Source: Hydractinia symbiolongicarpus (taxonomy: Eukaryota > Cnidaria > Hydrozoa > Anthoathecata > Hydractiniidae). Taken from it: a stretch of DNA of 64,000 bases. Below the pieces are notes generated by a model. It ran no database searches and was not told the origin of the DNA. It worked only from the letters and a program-made list of their open reading frames with translations. This document shows positions 9,681 through 23,524 of this stretch, in pieces (position 1 is the stretch's first letter; each line of letters opens with the position of its first letter). Position numbers and translations under genes: made by a program. The stretch lies in NCBI RefSeq assembly GCF_029227915.1, contig NC_079876.1:23434001-23498000 (forward strand), in the 5' to 3' direction.

Positions 9681-11535
9681 GTGAGAAGCTCAAAGAACAA
9701 TCCCTTAAAGTATTTGTTCATAAAAAGTGAGGTTCAGGAAAGGCGGATACTTAATTTTAAGAATTTGATTAAGGAAGGACCATATTATATTTGTGTGGTA
9801 TGCAATAGGTGCTTGTACAAACTATCTGTTTTGAAGTTTGATGACTCAAAGTATAATATCACAGATCTAAAAGGTTTCAAATTTTTCCTAGTTTCAAGCT
9901 ATAATGATAACTGTTATGTCTGTCAAGCCTGTCATAAAAAAATAATAAATAAAAGAATAAATAATAAATAAATGAATAAATAATAAATAAAGGCTAAGAA
10001 TTCCCAAATACCATGTCGGGCTGTTTCAAATAAGTTAGAAATTTTTGACTTTACCTCTGGGTATCCACTGTTAAGAAAAATTGAACGAGTTTTGATTGCA
10101 CAAAGATTATTGTTTAAAAACACTGCAATAATGCAATAATAATAATAATAATAATAATGCAGTAATGCAATAATAAAAGGGCAATCTCTAAAACTAGAAG
10201 GGGCAATATGCAATGTACCTATAGAAAATACGGATATATATGATGTTCTTCCAAGATCAGCTGACTGCAGTGGGTTAGTGTTAATAATATTGAAACGTAA
10301 ACTAATGTATAATGGCCACGTGTACTTTGAACCTGTACGACCACAAATTTTAAAAGATGTTTTAGAATATTTGAAAATTAATAACCCTTTTTATGAAAAT
10401 ACTGTAATTGATATGAATACAATACAGACAGAGTTATTACATTTTACTGAAAATACACAACTGGAAGTTATTGTTAATAAAGGTTAAGAAGATATTATAG
10501 ATTCTAATGAAAAGGAAGAAGAAAACCCATTAGATTTGTTCAGAATAGCTGCAAATGAAACTGTGATGACCTCAAAAATTCCACATGCAATAGATAATGA
10601 CACACTAGTTGTTGCTTCTGGCGAGAGGAAAAAACCTTTATCTATCATAAGTGATGAGAATTGTAAAGAACTGGCCCACCCTCATTTATTTCCAACTTGT
10701 AAATTTGGGTACAATGTTGAACGCTGTATAAAGCTAAGCCCAATTTAATATTTCAACCAGCGTTTACTTAATTATTCACAAAAATTTGCATCGGATGCAG
10801 ACTACATATTTTATGCCCATCATGTTATTCAACAAATCAATTTGAAAAGTAGAATAAATATTGCAATGAAAAAAATTTCTGGTAACAATTTAACAGCTGG
10901 TATGTTCAATAACAATTTAAAGAAAACTGTGAAATCTTTTGTTGCTAACTATGAAGCGTCTAATTTTATGAATACCATCAAAGCTACTCCAGCATACTGA
11001 AAGAAATTTCTGCACGAGGTATTAGCCATTGTAAAACAATTTGGAACGCCAACATTTTTTTAACATTGTCCTGTGCTGACCTTCGTTGGAATGATTTAAC
11101 TTCAAAAATATCAGAAATGAATGGCTTTAATGTTACTGAAAATAATTTGGAGGAAATGGACCACATGGAACGCTGTAGAATTTTAAACATGAACCCTGTG
11201 TTGGTATCACGCTATTTTCAATACAGTATAAGCGTTTTTCAAAGAAATTGTTCTAAATGGGCCCCTTGGAAAAGTTAAATATCACGTGATTCGCGTTGAA
11301 TTTCAGGTTAGAGGTAGTCCTCATGTCCATGTATTTTTATGGATAATCAGTGCACCAGTGTTGACAAGAGAGAATAAAGAAGAGGATATAAGTTTTGTTG
11401 ATAAAATTATAAGAGCGGACCTTCCATACCCTGAGACAGAACCAGAATTATTTAGTGTTGTAAAAATATTCCAGATTCATTCCCATTCTAAAACGTGTCG
11501 AAAATATAAGAAAAGTGCATGTCAGTTCAATATTA
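9681..11535 (+). pseudogene. Helitron Rep (HUH) part of the Rep-helicase gene
   Basis: Several frames follow one another with stops and frameshifts. A Cys-rich N-terminus (YYICVVCNRC ... CYVCQACHKK) is followed by AICNVPIEN-type sequence, then KRKLMYNGHVYFEPVRPQ, ELAHPHLFPTCKFGYN (the PTLFP region), LSCADLRWNDL and GSPHVHVFLW. HVH in the last is the two-histidine metal-binding motif of HUH rolling-circle nucleases and matches the Helitron_like_N domain order. An AAT microsatellite (10,135-10,158) has expanded within the coding region. The Rep part ends at SACQFN near 11,535 and runs straight into helicase sequence; the catalytic tyrosines were not located. Confidence 0.7.
10135..10158. repeat. 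AAT microsatellite
   Basis: About eight AAT units, inside the Helitron remnant. Confidence 0.9.
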
Positions 11536-11539
11536 ATGT

Positions 11540-11890
11540 ACAAAGGTGAAAATGCAGAAAAGCAAAGAGTCTGTCTTGTAGCTCCAACAGGTGTAGCTGC
11601 TGTACAACAGTACATTCATGTTTTGGAATTGATGGGAATAATTATGTCCCCCTTAGTGATAAAATGCACACTCGTTTACGAAATAAGCAGAGGTGTGTAT
11701 TATCATAATGGATAAGATTTCGATGGTTTCAAATACTCTTTTTGTCAATAACCACCAAAGACTAATAGAAATATTTGGAGGACCAAGTTGGATTCCTTTT
11801 GCTGAAAAAAGCATGATAGTATGCGGTGATCTTTATCAACTTCCCTCTGTCATGGGAAAACGTGTTTACTTAAATGATGGATTTCTTGTA
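11540..11890 (+). pseudogene. Helitron PIF1-type helicase fragment
   Basis: CLVAPTGVAAV near 11,575 fits the segment just after the Walker A region of PIF1 helicases. DKISMVSNTLF is the Walker B region (DEISM with E changed to K), and IVCGDLYQLPSVMGKRVY is the GD-x-x-Q-L-P-P-V motif. The Walker A GTGKT itself, and everything between it and the Rep domain, is missing: only a few codons separate Rep from helicase sequence, which indicates a large internal deletion. The Lys in place of the Walker B Glu would abolish ATP hydrolysis. Similarity stops around 11,885 at the junction with the minus-strand retroelement. Confidence 0.65.
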
Positions 11891-12203
11891 AGCATATTAA
11901 AGTCATCGAAGTCATTATTTTATCGTACTGTTCGCCGGATTTCTTTGAGATTTTTTCTGCAAGAATTTTGTGAAACATAGAACATTCTATGCTCATTCCT
12001 CCGTTTATTGAATAGGCAAGTGGGGTGAATGTGCCGTTGTCTAATACACGCTGATTGTATTTACGTTTCTTTTCAGCTTCATGCTTCTTATATATCTTAC
12101 TAATTAACGTTTCAAATTGCGATGGGGCATTTACACTGGACAAACGTACATCGAAGTAAGCAAACTGTCCTTGACGCCAAAAAACCCTGGCTCTTGCCGG
12201 CAA
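11885..12203 (-). pseudogene. R2-like retroelement, C-terminal domain, cut off by a LINE
   Basis: Read on the minus strand from 12,203: PARARVFWRQGQFAYFDVRL, then a basic helix with YKKHEAEKK, then FTPLAYSINGGMSIECSMFHK. The FDVR and TPL...GGM blocks match, from memory, the C-terminal endonuclease-like (PD-(D/E)XK type) domain of retroelements resembling the R2/NeSL superclade. The upstream part of the same protein continues at 16,467 on the minus strand, so the intervening LINE was inserted into it. The reading frame is kept across the two flanks if the LINE is removed. It ends near 11,885 against the Helitron. Confidence 0.65.
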
Positions 12204-12208
12204 CCAAG

Positions 12209-13320
12209 ATGGCGGAAGGCACGATTCCTAACAGAGAAATTCATGAACGAAATGATGAAATAAAATTGCCATTTAGCGGCAGAGAGCTGTGTGAAGGTTT
12301 GTTGGAAGATATAAACAATACTCTAAATGTAACAGTGGACGATTTTAAGTCACCAAGCATCATATCAACGAAAAAAATATTTGTAAAGAGACCCAACATA
12401 GAGAAAAAGATTAATACGACTGGTGAAGACGAAATATTTAAAGATCCTGGAATTACAAATTTTCAATCTGCGTTTATATCCCATCTACTATCGGAGATTG
12501 AATTTATGAGACAACAGCTAACGGAGAAAGATAGAGTAATCGAACATCTAATTGGGAAGCAGAATTTCCAGGGCGAATCTCAAAAAAAAAATATTTTGAA
12601 ACGTAACAACATCTCTCATACATTTCAACGTAACCATGGCAACGAACAAAAACTTACAAAAAACTTAGAATCAAATTCGGTTGATTCTCAAGACAATAGA
12701 CCACTTCAAACGCATAACAAAGGTAATCATACAAGTGACAATAAAATTAATAATTACAACAAAAATAAAACTAAAACTGTTACTGTCAATAATGATCAAA
12801 GTAAAATGGAGAATTCCCCAGTAATTGAAAAAAAACGAGTGGTAGTAACAGGCGATTCCATTATTAAAGATTTGGCACCGAGAGGGATATCACAAACTGA
12901 TACGGTTGAGGTTAGATATCATCCTGGCGCTACTACGGAAGATATTATCGATCACGTAAAACCAACAGTGCGAAAAAAACCAAATGTTGTGATTCTCCAT
13001 ATTGGAACGAACGATATCACGAACAATATAAATACCAAAAAAAAACTGAAAGCAGTAGTAAATACAATACGTAAAATTGATGTAAATCACGAAATTCAAC
13101 TTATGATTTCTGGCATTGTAGTTAGAAAAGATGGTAATCATAGCGAGCTTATTAAAAAAGGAATGAATGGTTGGAAAATTACTGTGGTAACACAGGTATG
13201 ATATTTATTAATAACTCTAACATTGATGAAAGAGGGTTAAACTTAAGTAAACTTCATTGAAACAAAACTGGGTCATCAATTTTAGCAAATAATATTATAA
13301 AAGGTTTAAATCAATTATGA
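12209..13320 (+). pseudogene. LINE ORF1, SGNH-esterase type
   Basis: I start it at the ATG at 12,209 because the sequence before 12,204 belongs to the host retroelement. The N-terminal half is hydrophilic with a short helical coiled-coil-like segment (SEIEFMRQQLTEKDRVIEHL), then an Asn/Lys-rich linker. From residue ~210 come SGNH hydrolase blocks: VVVTGDSIIKDL (block I, catalytic Ser in GDS, residue ~217) and VVILHIGTNDI (block III, GTND). The frame ends at 13,201, but a 1-base shift near 13,190 continues with GLNLSKLH, block V with its His. A TGA at 13,258-13,260 sits directly after that His. Such esterase ORF1 proteins bind RNA and membranes in CR1-type LINEs. Confidence 0.75.
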
Positions 13321-16280
13321 TTAGAAAGTTTTAATGATACTGCTAACCGTCTTGAATCTAAAGAGCTGAGCACTACTAATTCAAGCCAAAATGTTTTCAA
13401 AGTCTTGAAGGGTAGGCATCTTAAGAATCACAAGAATATTATTTTCTCTTATCTGAACATAAATTCTATCCGTAATAAATTTCAAGGTTATAGTGACATG
13501 GTTAGTGGTAATGTTGACATTGTATGCATAGCGGAAACGAAAATAGATGAGTCTTTCCCGACAGCTCAGTTTTTAATGAACGGATATCACAAACCATATC
13601 GTCTTGATATTAGTAATAGAAGTGGTGGGCTTCTAGTATATCTGAAGTCTTCTTTACCAAACCGCCTTTTAACTACATTTACTATACCAACTGATTTTCA
13701 AGCAATACCTTTTGAACTGAATCTTAGAAAGGAAAAGTGGCTTGTAATAAGTATTTATAAATATCCGAATCAAGACAATGAATTATTTTTAGATAATCTT
13801 TCAAGTATGATAGATCACTATTCTGTGACCTATGATAATTATCTAGTGATGGGGGATTTTAACCTTGAGACTAAAAAAGATAAAATGGTTGATTTTATGA
13901 ACTGTAACAATTTGGTTAATCTCATTAAGGGCAACACATGTTTTAAGGGTTCGGGTTCTTACATTGATTTACTCCTCACAAATCGCAAATTCTGCTTTAA
14001 ATTTACAAATTCATACGAAACAGGTTTCAGTGATTGTCATCACATGAAATATACTATTCTTAAATCTACCTTCGAAAAGGAGAAACCACAAATTATTAAT
14101 TATCGAAGCTATAAAAGCTTTATTAAAGAAGATTTTCAGGTTGAACTACAAAATGCTTTAAAGAATAATGTAGATAAATGGGAAACCTTTCAAGAAACAT
14201 TTGTAAATGTATTGAACAAACACGCTCCAAGAAAGAAAAAGGTCATACGAGGAAACCAAAAGCCCCACTTCAATAAAAATCTTCGTAAGGCGATAATGAA
14301 ACGTTCTATGCTAAAACGACGGGCAATTAAAACTGGAAAGCCAGAAGACGTATCCATCTACAAAAGACACCGAAACTACGTCACTAAACTTAACAAAGAA
14401 ATTAAAACAGAATTTATGAATAAACTCCCCATTAAGAAAAATACAAAACCTTTTTGGGTGGTATGTAAACCTTATTTTTCAAATAAGCATGCAGCTGGAA
14501 ACAGCAGCAATATTATTTTAATTGAACAAGGAAACATAATGACTAAATCAAATGATATTGCAAAAACATTTAATTGTTGCTTTGAAAATATTGTAAGTTC
14601 TTTAAATTTATACAACTGGCCGGGTGAAAACCTTGAGGATAACCTTGACATAATAGATAACATAATTAACAAATTTAAATTTCATCCAAGCGTCCTGGCC
14701 ATTAAACAAAATACAATAATTAATGGAATCTTTACTTTAAAAAAAGTAACATTAGATGACATTAAAAGGACTATTTAAAACTTACCTACAAACAAAGCTT
14801 CTAGTGGGGAAATTCCCGTTAAAATTCTTAAAGAAAGTGAGGGTGCTTTTAAACAACTACTCAATTGCATCAACAAATCGTTTGATAATAATGAATTCCC
14901 AGACATATTGAAAGAAGCTGATGTATCACCTGTACATAAGAAAGGTGACACCACGGATAAAAAAAATTACCGACCTATAAGTGTTTTACCATTACTATCT
15001 AAGGTATTCGAAAAATTAATCTATGAACAACTTAATACGTACATACAACAGTATCTACACAAATTACTATGCGGATTCAGGAAATCACATTCAACTCAAC
15101 ACGCTTTATATAGATTAATTCAAGCATGGCAAAAAGAACTTGACAATGGTGGTTTTGTAGGGTACTAATGGACCTTTCTAAAGCTTATGACTGCCTATCA
15201 CACGATCTCCTGATTGCAAAGCTTGCTGCTTACGGTATCAGCACAAATAGTCTAAAATTACTTTTAAATTATCTCACGTCCCGTAAACAAAGAGTTAAAA
15301 TAGGCTCATCATTTAGTGAATGGCTTGAGATTATTTGTGGTGTACCCCAAGGTTCCATTTTAGGACCAATCCTATTTAACATCTTTATTAATGACTTGTT
15401 CTTTGTTATTGTAGAATCAGAGGTATGTAATTTTGCCGACGACAATACATTGTATGCATGTAGTTTGAAGTTGGCTACTGTACTAAATTCATTAACTGTT
15501 GATACACAAAATATGCTACATTGGTTTAAAATCAACTCACTAAAAGCCAACCCAACCAAATTTCAATTTATAATACTAAGTAAAAAAACAAGAGATAAAA
15601 TCACTCTACCACTTGAATCAGTTACTTTAAATGAGTCTGACCACGTTACACTCCTAGGTATTCAAATTGACAATAAATTAAACTTCAATCAACATATAAA
15701 CAATATAAACTTGTACTCGAAGGCAAATTTTAAACCTCATGCATTACGAAGACTACGACCTTATTTATCGCAAACCAAAGCAAAAATACTCAGCTCAAGC
15801 TTTATACAGAGTCAATTTAACTGTGCACCCCTTATTTGGATGTTCTGCAGTAAAACTGCATATAGTAAAATAGAGCGAGTACATTATAAAACATTGAAGG
15901 TTGTATACGATATAGTGAAAGCTGACTATATTGACATTTTAGAAAAATACAAGGACAAATCCATCCACCAACGCCACTTAAAAACTTTAGCAATAGAGGT
16001 GTTTAAAAGCATTAAGAATCTGAACCCTGAATTCATGTGGTGTCTATTTAGTTTTAACACATATCAATGTGAGCATAACCTCCGGAGAGGCCCTTCCTTG
16101 ACTTTACCTAAAGCTAAAACCACTACCTATGGTACAAATTCCATCTTGTATCAAAGTTGTTGGATATGGAATAATCTTCCCCGTGAAATTAAAAATAGTT
16201 CAACCATTGAAGAGTTCACGGTTAAATTAGCCTGCCAGGATTCTATTTTATGTAATTGTAAAATATGTAAAAAAAATTGA
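13321..16280 (+). pseudogene. LINE ORF2: APE endonuclease plus reverse transcriptase
   Basis: Endonuclease landmarks in order: NINSIRNKF, CIAETKIDES (catalytic Glu), VMGDFNLE (GDFN), and SDCHHM near 14,030 (SDH-type end). A ~200-residue basic linker leads to the RT: SPVHKKGD, NYRPISVLPLLSK, CGFRKSHST, MDLSKAYDCLSH (first catalytic Asp), GVPQGSILGP and FADD (catalytic box), then the thumb and a Cys-containing C-terminus CNCKICKKN. Breaks: in-frame TAA at 14,776-14,778 and a 1-base shift near 15,165 that joins the GGFVGY end to MDLSKAYD. Otherwise open for about 960 codons. It would make the element-specific nick and prime cDNA synthesis. Confidence 0.85.
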
Positions 16281-16442
16281 TGAAAAAAAAAGTGTAAAAT
16301 ATGAATTGTAAACTTTAATTTATCTTTGCCCAGAATGTTATTTTTCATTATAATTATTATTATTATTATTATTATTTGTTACGTTAGTTGGTTTTTATTA
16401 GCGAAAGCTATCTTGTAAATTTGACCAACGTTAAATAAAGAA

Positions 16443-16466
16443 ACATACATACATACATACATACAT
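16443..16466 (+). repeat. CATA microsatellite at the LINE 3' end
   Basis: Six ACAT units end the LINE, after an ATT microsatellite near 16,350-16,377 in its 3' UTR. The short tandem tail replaces a poly(A) tail, as in CR1/L2-like LINEs. Confidence 0.85.
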
Positions 16467-16659
16467 CAAGCCATGCTTCATCGTTATTGACTGATGAAGC
16501 TTTGGTTCGATTTCCACATCATTACAAACTTTTTGCAACAAATTCGCTTCGAAATTACGTACGTTCTTATCATGCATGGTCACAAAACCATCTTTTTTAC
16601 AGCACATGGCATGGGTGGCATTAAAATCATCTCCGCACGCACATTTTGATGGTAGATTT

Positions 16660-16908
16660 TTTACTTTATTATTATTCCGAATATTTATACAGGATATAGC
16701 CACTTCAGTGTTAGAAACACTGATGTGGCTATATCCTGTGGCTATATCAATGTGGGTCCTGTGTTCGGAATGTATACATTCAGTATACACCGGCAATACC
16801 TACCCAATTTCCCTCACATGGCATGGGTTGACCCGTAGCTGTGGTAAAAACCACGGACCTTGTTATTACGAAGCGAACTCCATAACCACTAGGCCATGCG
16901 CCAAATGA
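16660..16908 (-). mobile_element. tRNA-derived SINE-like insertion
   Basis: On the minus strand, directly after the RT-element codons for LRYNH, comes GGCGCATGGCCTAGTGGTTA, a good Pol III A box. A T-arm-like GTGG-TTTTTA-CCAC follows about 40 bases later, with the B box degraded. The tRNA-unrelated body contains the hairpin at 16,691-16,737 and ends in an AATAATAAT-type tail, after which the protein frame resumes with LPSKCACG. It therefore interrupts the R2-like gene. tRNA parentage is judged from the A box and stem, without a search. Confidence 0.5.
16691..16737. repeat. 22-bp-stem hairpin in the SINE body
   Basis: Arms 16,691-16,712 and 16,716-16,737 pair with one mismatch around a 3-base loop; the left arm starts AGGATATAGCCAC. 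The word GGCTATATC recurs just after it. Confidence 0.8.
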
Positions 16909-19201
16909 TTGTATCTCAGCGCAAGTGCATCTTGAAACTCTTTCTTTGTAAGATCGAAACCTTGTTCCTTTAATGGTAAAACGTTAAGCCAGCTCAAGGC
17001 ACCTTTTTCACTATTCTGTTCCATTGCCCGTATCTCACTCCTATTCAGCTGATTGTTAATTAACATTTCGTCTTGTTTTCGAGCTTCCCTGACAGCGTTC
17101 ACACGACAAGCTTTAACTCGCTTTGTTTCATATTTGTCTGAGTAATGAAGGCAGCAACTAGTGGAGCAGTGATGATTTTTGATGACTCGTAATAGACGGC
17201 GGCACTTTCTGTTAGTATTTTTATTTCCAGGGCGCCAATTCTTTTCGATCTTTTGTAAAGAGCTCTTTCACTTTCCGAAATAGTGCTGCCCAAAAGAGAT
17301 GGTAAAAACATATCGGATATGATTGCATCTAGAGGTACTAAATATTCTTCCATACAAGGTATTCTACGCATGAAATATGTAAATTTATTTAACTCGCCAT
17401 GTATAAAAGCTGCAAAACCTGCTTGCGGTTCTGTCAACGCTATTGTTGAAAGTCTTTTCATTTCTTCACACCATTGACTAGTTTTGTTATTTGTATATTC
17501 ATCACGAATTCCAATTGAAGCTCCAAGATGTCGTTTTCTTGTTGTCGTAAATTGTATTGACGAGTCGGTAAAATTTTTTCTCTCTTCAAGTTCAATCGCT
17601 TCACTTTTATTAATCATCCATGATTTACTCTCGTTGACGTAATAACCGTAGTTTTTTCCGTCTTTAATCACACTGTACCACAACATTTTCAGGTCAATAA
17701 TTTTACCGGCACCAGTTGCATCATCTGCCAGCCATGCCTACTTCACAGCAGATTTTAGACGTTCTTGCAATAACACAGTAGTTAAAGCATAGAAGGATAT
17801 CGCAAGGTTATCACCTTGAGTTGTCCCTTCTTGCGACAAAATCTCCTTCCCATCGCCGATAATAAGACGCGAAGGACTGCGGTATGTGTTGATAAGCATT
17901 GCGTCAACTAAAATAACGGCATCGCAGTCTTGATGTTCAAAGATTTCACGCATAGAGTGTATGGCTGCTTCGGCACCACTTTCTAGTCCAGTTGCTAATT
18001 GTAACGGACCACCAGTTGTTTGGATATCACTTTTTAATACCCAGATTAACACTTTACCAATAATTCTACGTGATATTTTACCGATCCTATCGGTCGAATA
18101 CCGGGATTTTTGTCCAACGGAATAAGCTTGCAAGCGACGTACGCTTCTAAAGATTTCGCATGCTTTCAGTGGCTAATTTTTTTGCCATAGAAGCAATGTG
18201 TTCGCATAATTGCCGCCCTTCATGCTCGTATTTATTGCTACATAGAATGTTTCTAAATTGTTCTGCGTCGATGGACCTGGAGCTCCTTGGTCTGGCGAGC
18301 AGCTTTCTTAATCATGTCAGCATTTATGTTATCAAAATAGAAATTGTGAAGTTCTGGTACTGGAACTTGAAGCAATATTTCTTCCTGAACAGATGCTGGC
18401 TCTGGATGTTTATTCTTTAATTCGTGAATCGTGTTATCTGTTGGAGGTAAAACCTGATTATCATCGTCAGATAATATTTTCAATGCAGCAGAGACCTTTC
18501 CTTGCATCATTAGCTTTGCGAAGGTGTTTTGTGTGTCTTGTTTGTGTCGTTTTTTGCTAGCACGAATTTGTTTTTGAATTGTGTGTCCTTCTTTTAGTAA
18601 AAATTCAATCTTACTGTCTTTTCAAAGTTGAAACCGTTCAGCTAACTTTGAATTGTGTTCTTTTGGTTTGCTCTCCTTCGATGGTTTTTGAAGGAGAAAA
18701 TTTGGTAAAATCATAAATACTTTTAGCGCGATTCGATGGAATTTCGTGTCACGATTAAATTGGTCGATACAGAAAGATTGTTCATTTACAAATAATTTAG
18801 ATGAATAATAATTTTCCCTGATGGTAAGAAAAATAATTTTTCATCCAAAATATCGTTTCATTGTAAGCATTGTTCACAAGGCTGGTAAATACATCGCCTG
18901 TAAGATTGTTTACAATGGAATTGGATGTTAAATGTTCTCGCTCAGTGAATTTCGGAAAGTTTAATAAAATTTCTTGTCTGGTAATTTCAGTTGACATTTC
19001 TTCCTCCGGGCATAAGGTTTCAGCCCAGTTGATGGTTTTCACATCTTCATCATAATCACATGCAACATTAACGTTCAAACTGTTATTAACACGTCTGTTA
19101 TAATGACTTTGTTTTCGTTTACAGGAGTACATATGAATATTAAGTCCCTTGAGTCTGTCAAATGTACGTTTGCAAATACGGTATGTGTGAACCATGGTCA
19201 T

Positions 19202-19473
19202 AAAATATTAATAAGAGCAATGTTGAATTTTTTTAAAATAATTCTGATTATCAAATTTGCAACTCTGACTTAACTTCCCTCAATACAACGATAAAATAAC
19301 ACAAGTTAACAAGCAATCTACCATTCTGTTGCTCTATAATTAATTGCGCTCGATCGTAGCACACAAGATACAAATTTTAACTTCAATTTTGAGTACACAC
19401 TTTAAACGAGCAATAGTGTCTGTCCGTCCGTCCGTCCGTCTGCAAATGAACATATTAAATGAACATAAACTAT
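19202..19473. other. non-coding, with GTCC microsatellite
   Basis: A (GTCC)5 tract lies at 19,421-19,440. Otherwise nothing recognised. Confidence 0.5.
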
Positions 19474-19545
19474 AATAGGCGAACTGAACTTGGCATCTAC
19501 GATACTCTTAGTACTGAAGTATTGTACATGCCAAGTTCGCCTATT
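19474..19545. repeat. long imperfect hairpin, about 28-bp stem
   Basis: AATAGGCGAACT at the left pairs with AGTTCGCCTATT at the right; after a 4-base GAAC bulge, TTGGCAT pairs with ATGCCAA, and CGATACT with AGTATTG (one wobble). The loop is about 11 bases. Size and shape fit a foldback MITE or a miRNA-precursor-like structure; I cannot decide from one copy. Confidence 0.65.
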
Positions 19546-19908
19546 TAACCACGGCTTCACCCATACATTTCTGTACTTTCTTTTTCTGTGTTTGACCTTT
19601 TTTGATAACATACAACAACAGCAGCGCTGCTATTTCTTCTTCTGAGTCCTTGTTGTAAAGAAAACATGCTCAAGTTTCATGTTTTTAATGCTAGTGTATT
19701 CGCGCCAGAATTTGTCATTTTTAACGTCATATATATTATTGAAAAATGATAGTATATTTCAGTCTTTATGAGTTGCGAGAAAAGATAATCAATCATACGT
19801 GGCAAGCAGGACGAAATTTACCGTTAAAATATTAAATTTATAAATTTAAAAATGAAAGAAAGTAACAAACGAATGAAATAATATTAGTAAAATAAAAGTG
19901 AACGTAAA
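19546..19908. other. non-coding stretch
   Basis: Nothing recognised. Confidence 0.45.
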
Positions 19909-20346
19909 TTATACAATGGTGTGGATTTGATGACCAGTGAATATATGCAAATACAAAGAAAGGCTTTGTTTTTTGCATTCAAGAAATCCAGATGAACTTT
20001 GTCCTACCATCATATCCCTCTGGAAAAAATCGCCAGTGAAGTGTTTTGAGCAGATATAAAAACCAGAATCTTTTGGTAAAGACCCTCTTTCATTTAATCG
20101 CTTGCAATCAATTTTTACGAAGTTTGTTGCTCGATTTTTCTTAAGGTATTTCCTGAAAACTAAGTTATTTGTTAAACGTGGGAGTGAATTGTACAACCGA
20201 AAGCTGAGCAACTTGGCAGATTTAGCGTAAAATAAGAAGGAATTGCTAGTAGCTACATTTATCAAAACTATAAACAATTTACAAATTTGTTGCTTTAATA
20301 AACCAGTCACTGCATTAAATTGCGCTTTCCGTACTTTAAACGTCAC
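19909..20346 (-). pseudogene. THAP-domain-like fragment
   Basis: The C-terminal half of this 145-codon frame contains KDSGFYICSKHFTGDFFQ. C-x-x-H-F followed by a short acidic/aromatic segment is the second half of the THAP zinc finger (C2CH), a DNA-binding module shared by host regulators and P-element-type transposases. The residues upstream (LYNSLPRLT...RKYLKKNRATNFV) would fill the middle. The first Cys pair is not evident, so the domain is incomplete. No transposase or other domain follows, and no splice context was established. A gene exon or a transposon remnant are both possible. Confidence 0.4.
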
Positions 20347-20532
20347 ACATCACGTACGTCCCGGTCTTTTTTTACGAATTTGGAGGTTGGGATTTCTAAC
20401 CGTATTTTGGGGTAATAAGGTTTGTATTCTTGGCACTTGAAAGTCATATGAAACAGTAAAAACTAGTTGAATTCGTTTTCTTATGGTAGTAGTAACAATA
20501 TATCAAAAAATAATTTCTATGTTTAGTTCCCC
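20347..20532. other. non-coding stretch
   Basis: Nothing recognised before the palindrome cluster. Confidence 0.4.
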
Positions 20533-20705
20533 TTTAAGATAGCTCGAGTTATCTTAAAGTCAACACATTAATGTAAATGTTTAGGGATTCAAAAATCACA
20601 TTAAAAGAGTTATCTTAAGATAGCACTTGTTATCTTAAGATAACTGTATTAATGTTATAGTTGATTTCCGCCGACCGCTACGCGAGGCGGAATCTTTAAA
20701 ATCGC
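20533..20705. repeat. cluster of TTATCTTAAGATAA-type palindromes
   Basis: Three palindromes lie here: an imperfect one around TTTAAGATAGCTCGAG near 20,533, TATCTTAAGATA near 20,620, and perfect GTTATCTTAAGATAAC near 20,630-20,646. They are interleaved with CACATTAA words and followed by a TTCCGCC / GGCGGAA hairpin. The same core and flanking ATTAATGT occur in the 46-bp palindrome at 7.2 kb. Confidence 0.7.

Positions 20706-23524
<2,819 letters not shown>

Larger units (their letters stand above)
9660..11890 (+). mobile_element. Helitron remnant
   Basis: A decayed Rep-helicase gene of Helitron type, ending abruptly where the R2-like retroelement begins near 11,890. Terminal Helitron signals (5' TC, 3' hairpin-CTRR) were not found. 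The two coding pieces are listed separately. Confidence 0.7.
12204..16466 (+). mobile_element. nearly full-length LINE (CR1/L2-like non-LTR retrotransposon)
   Basis: A 4.26-kb element with an esterase-type ORF1, an ORF2 carrying apurinic-type endonuclease and RT, and a 3' tail of CATA repeats (16,443-16,466). It sits inside the minus-strand R2-like gene. The only repeated flanking sequence is CAA (12,201-12,203 and 16,467-16,469), so the target duplication is 3 bp or absent. The 5' end is immediately next to ORF1. Few disabling changes (about four stops or frameshifts) suggest a fairly young insertion. Clade is uncertain: ORF1 esterase plus APE endonuclease fits CR1, L2 or Daphne types. Confidence 0.8.
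16467..19201 (-). pseudogene. R2-like non-LTR retroelement: zinc finger, RT, zinc knuckle
   Basis: Read from 19,201 downward. The N-terminus has a finger-like CKRTFDRLKGLNIHMYSC. A central segment follows: GKVSAALKILSDDD, PPTDNTIHELKNKHPEP, FDNINADMIKKAA. The RT has GPLQLATGLESGAEAAIH, DAVILVDAMLIN (first Asp; the expected palm sequence is shortened here), EGTTQGDNLAISFYAL and WLADDATGAG (catalytic ADD). The thumb includes RHLGASIGIRDEY, and then comes CACGDDFNATHAMCC (CCHC-type knuckle). An in-frame TAG lies at 17,738-17,740, a SINE interrupts it at about 16.66-16.91 kb, and the last domain is beyond the LINE at 11.89-12.20 kb. N-terminal finger, RT and C-terminal endonuclease-like order fits the R2/NeSL group; exact clade unverified. 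Confidence 0.7.
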
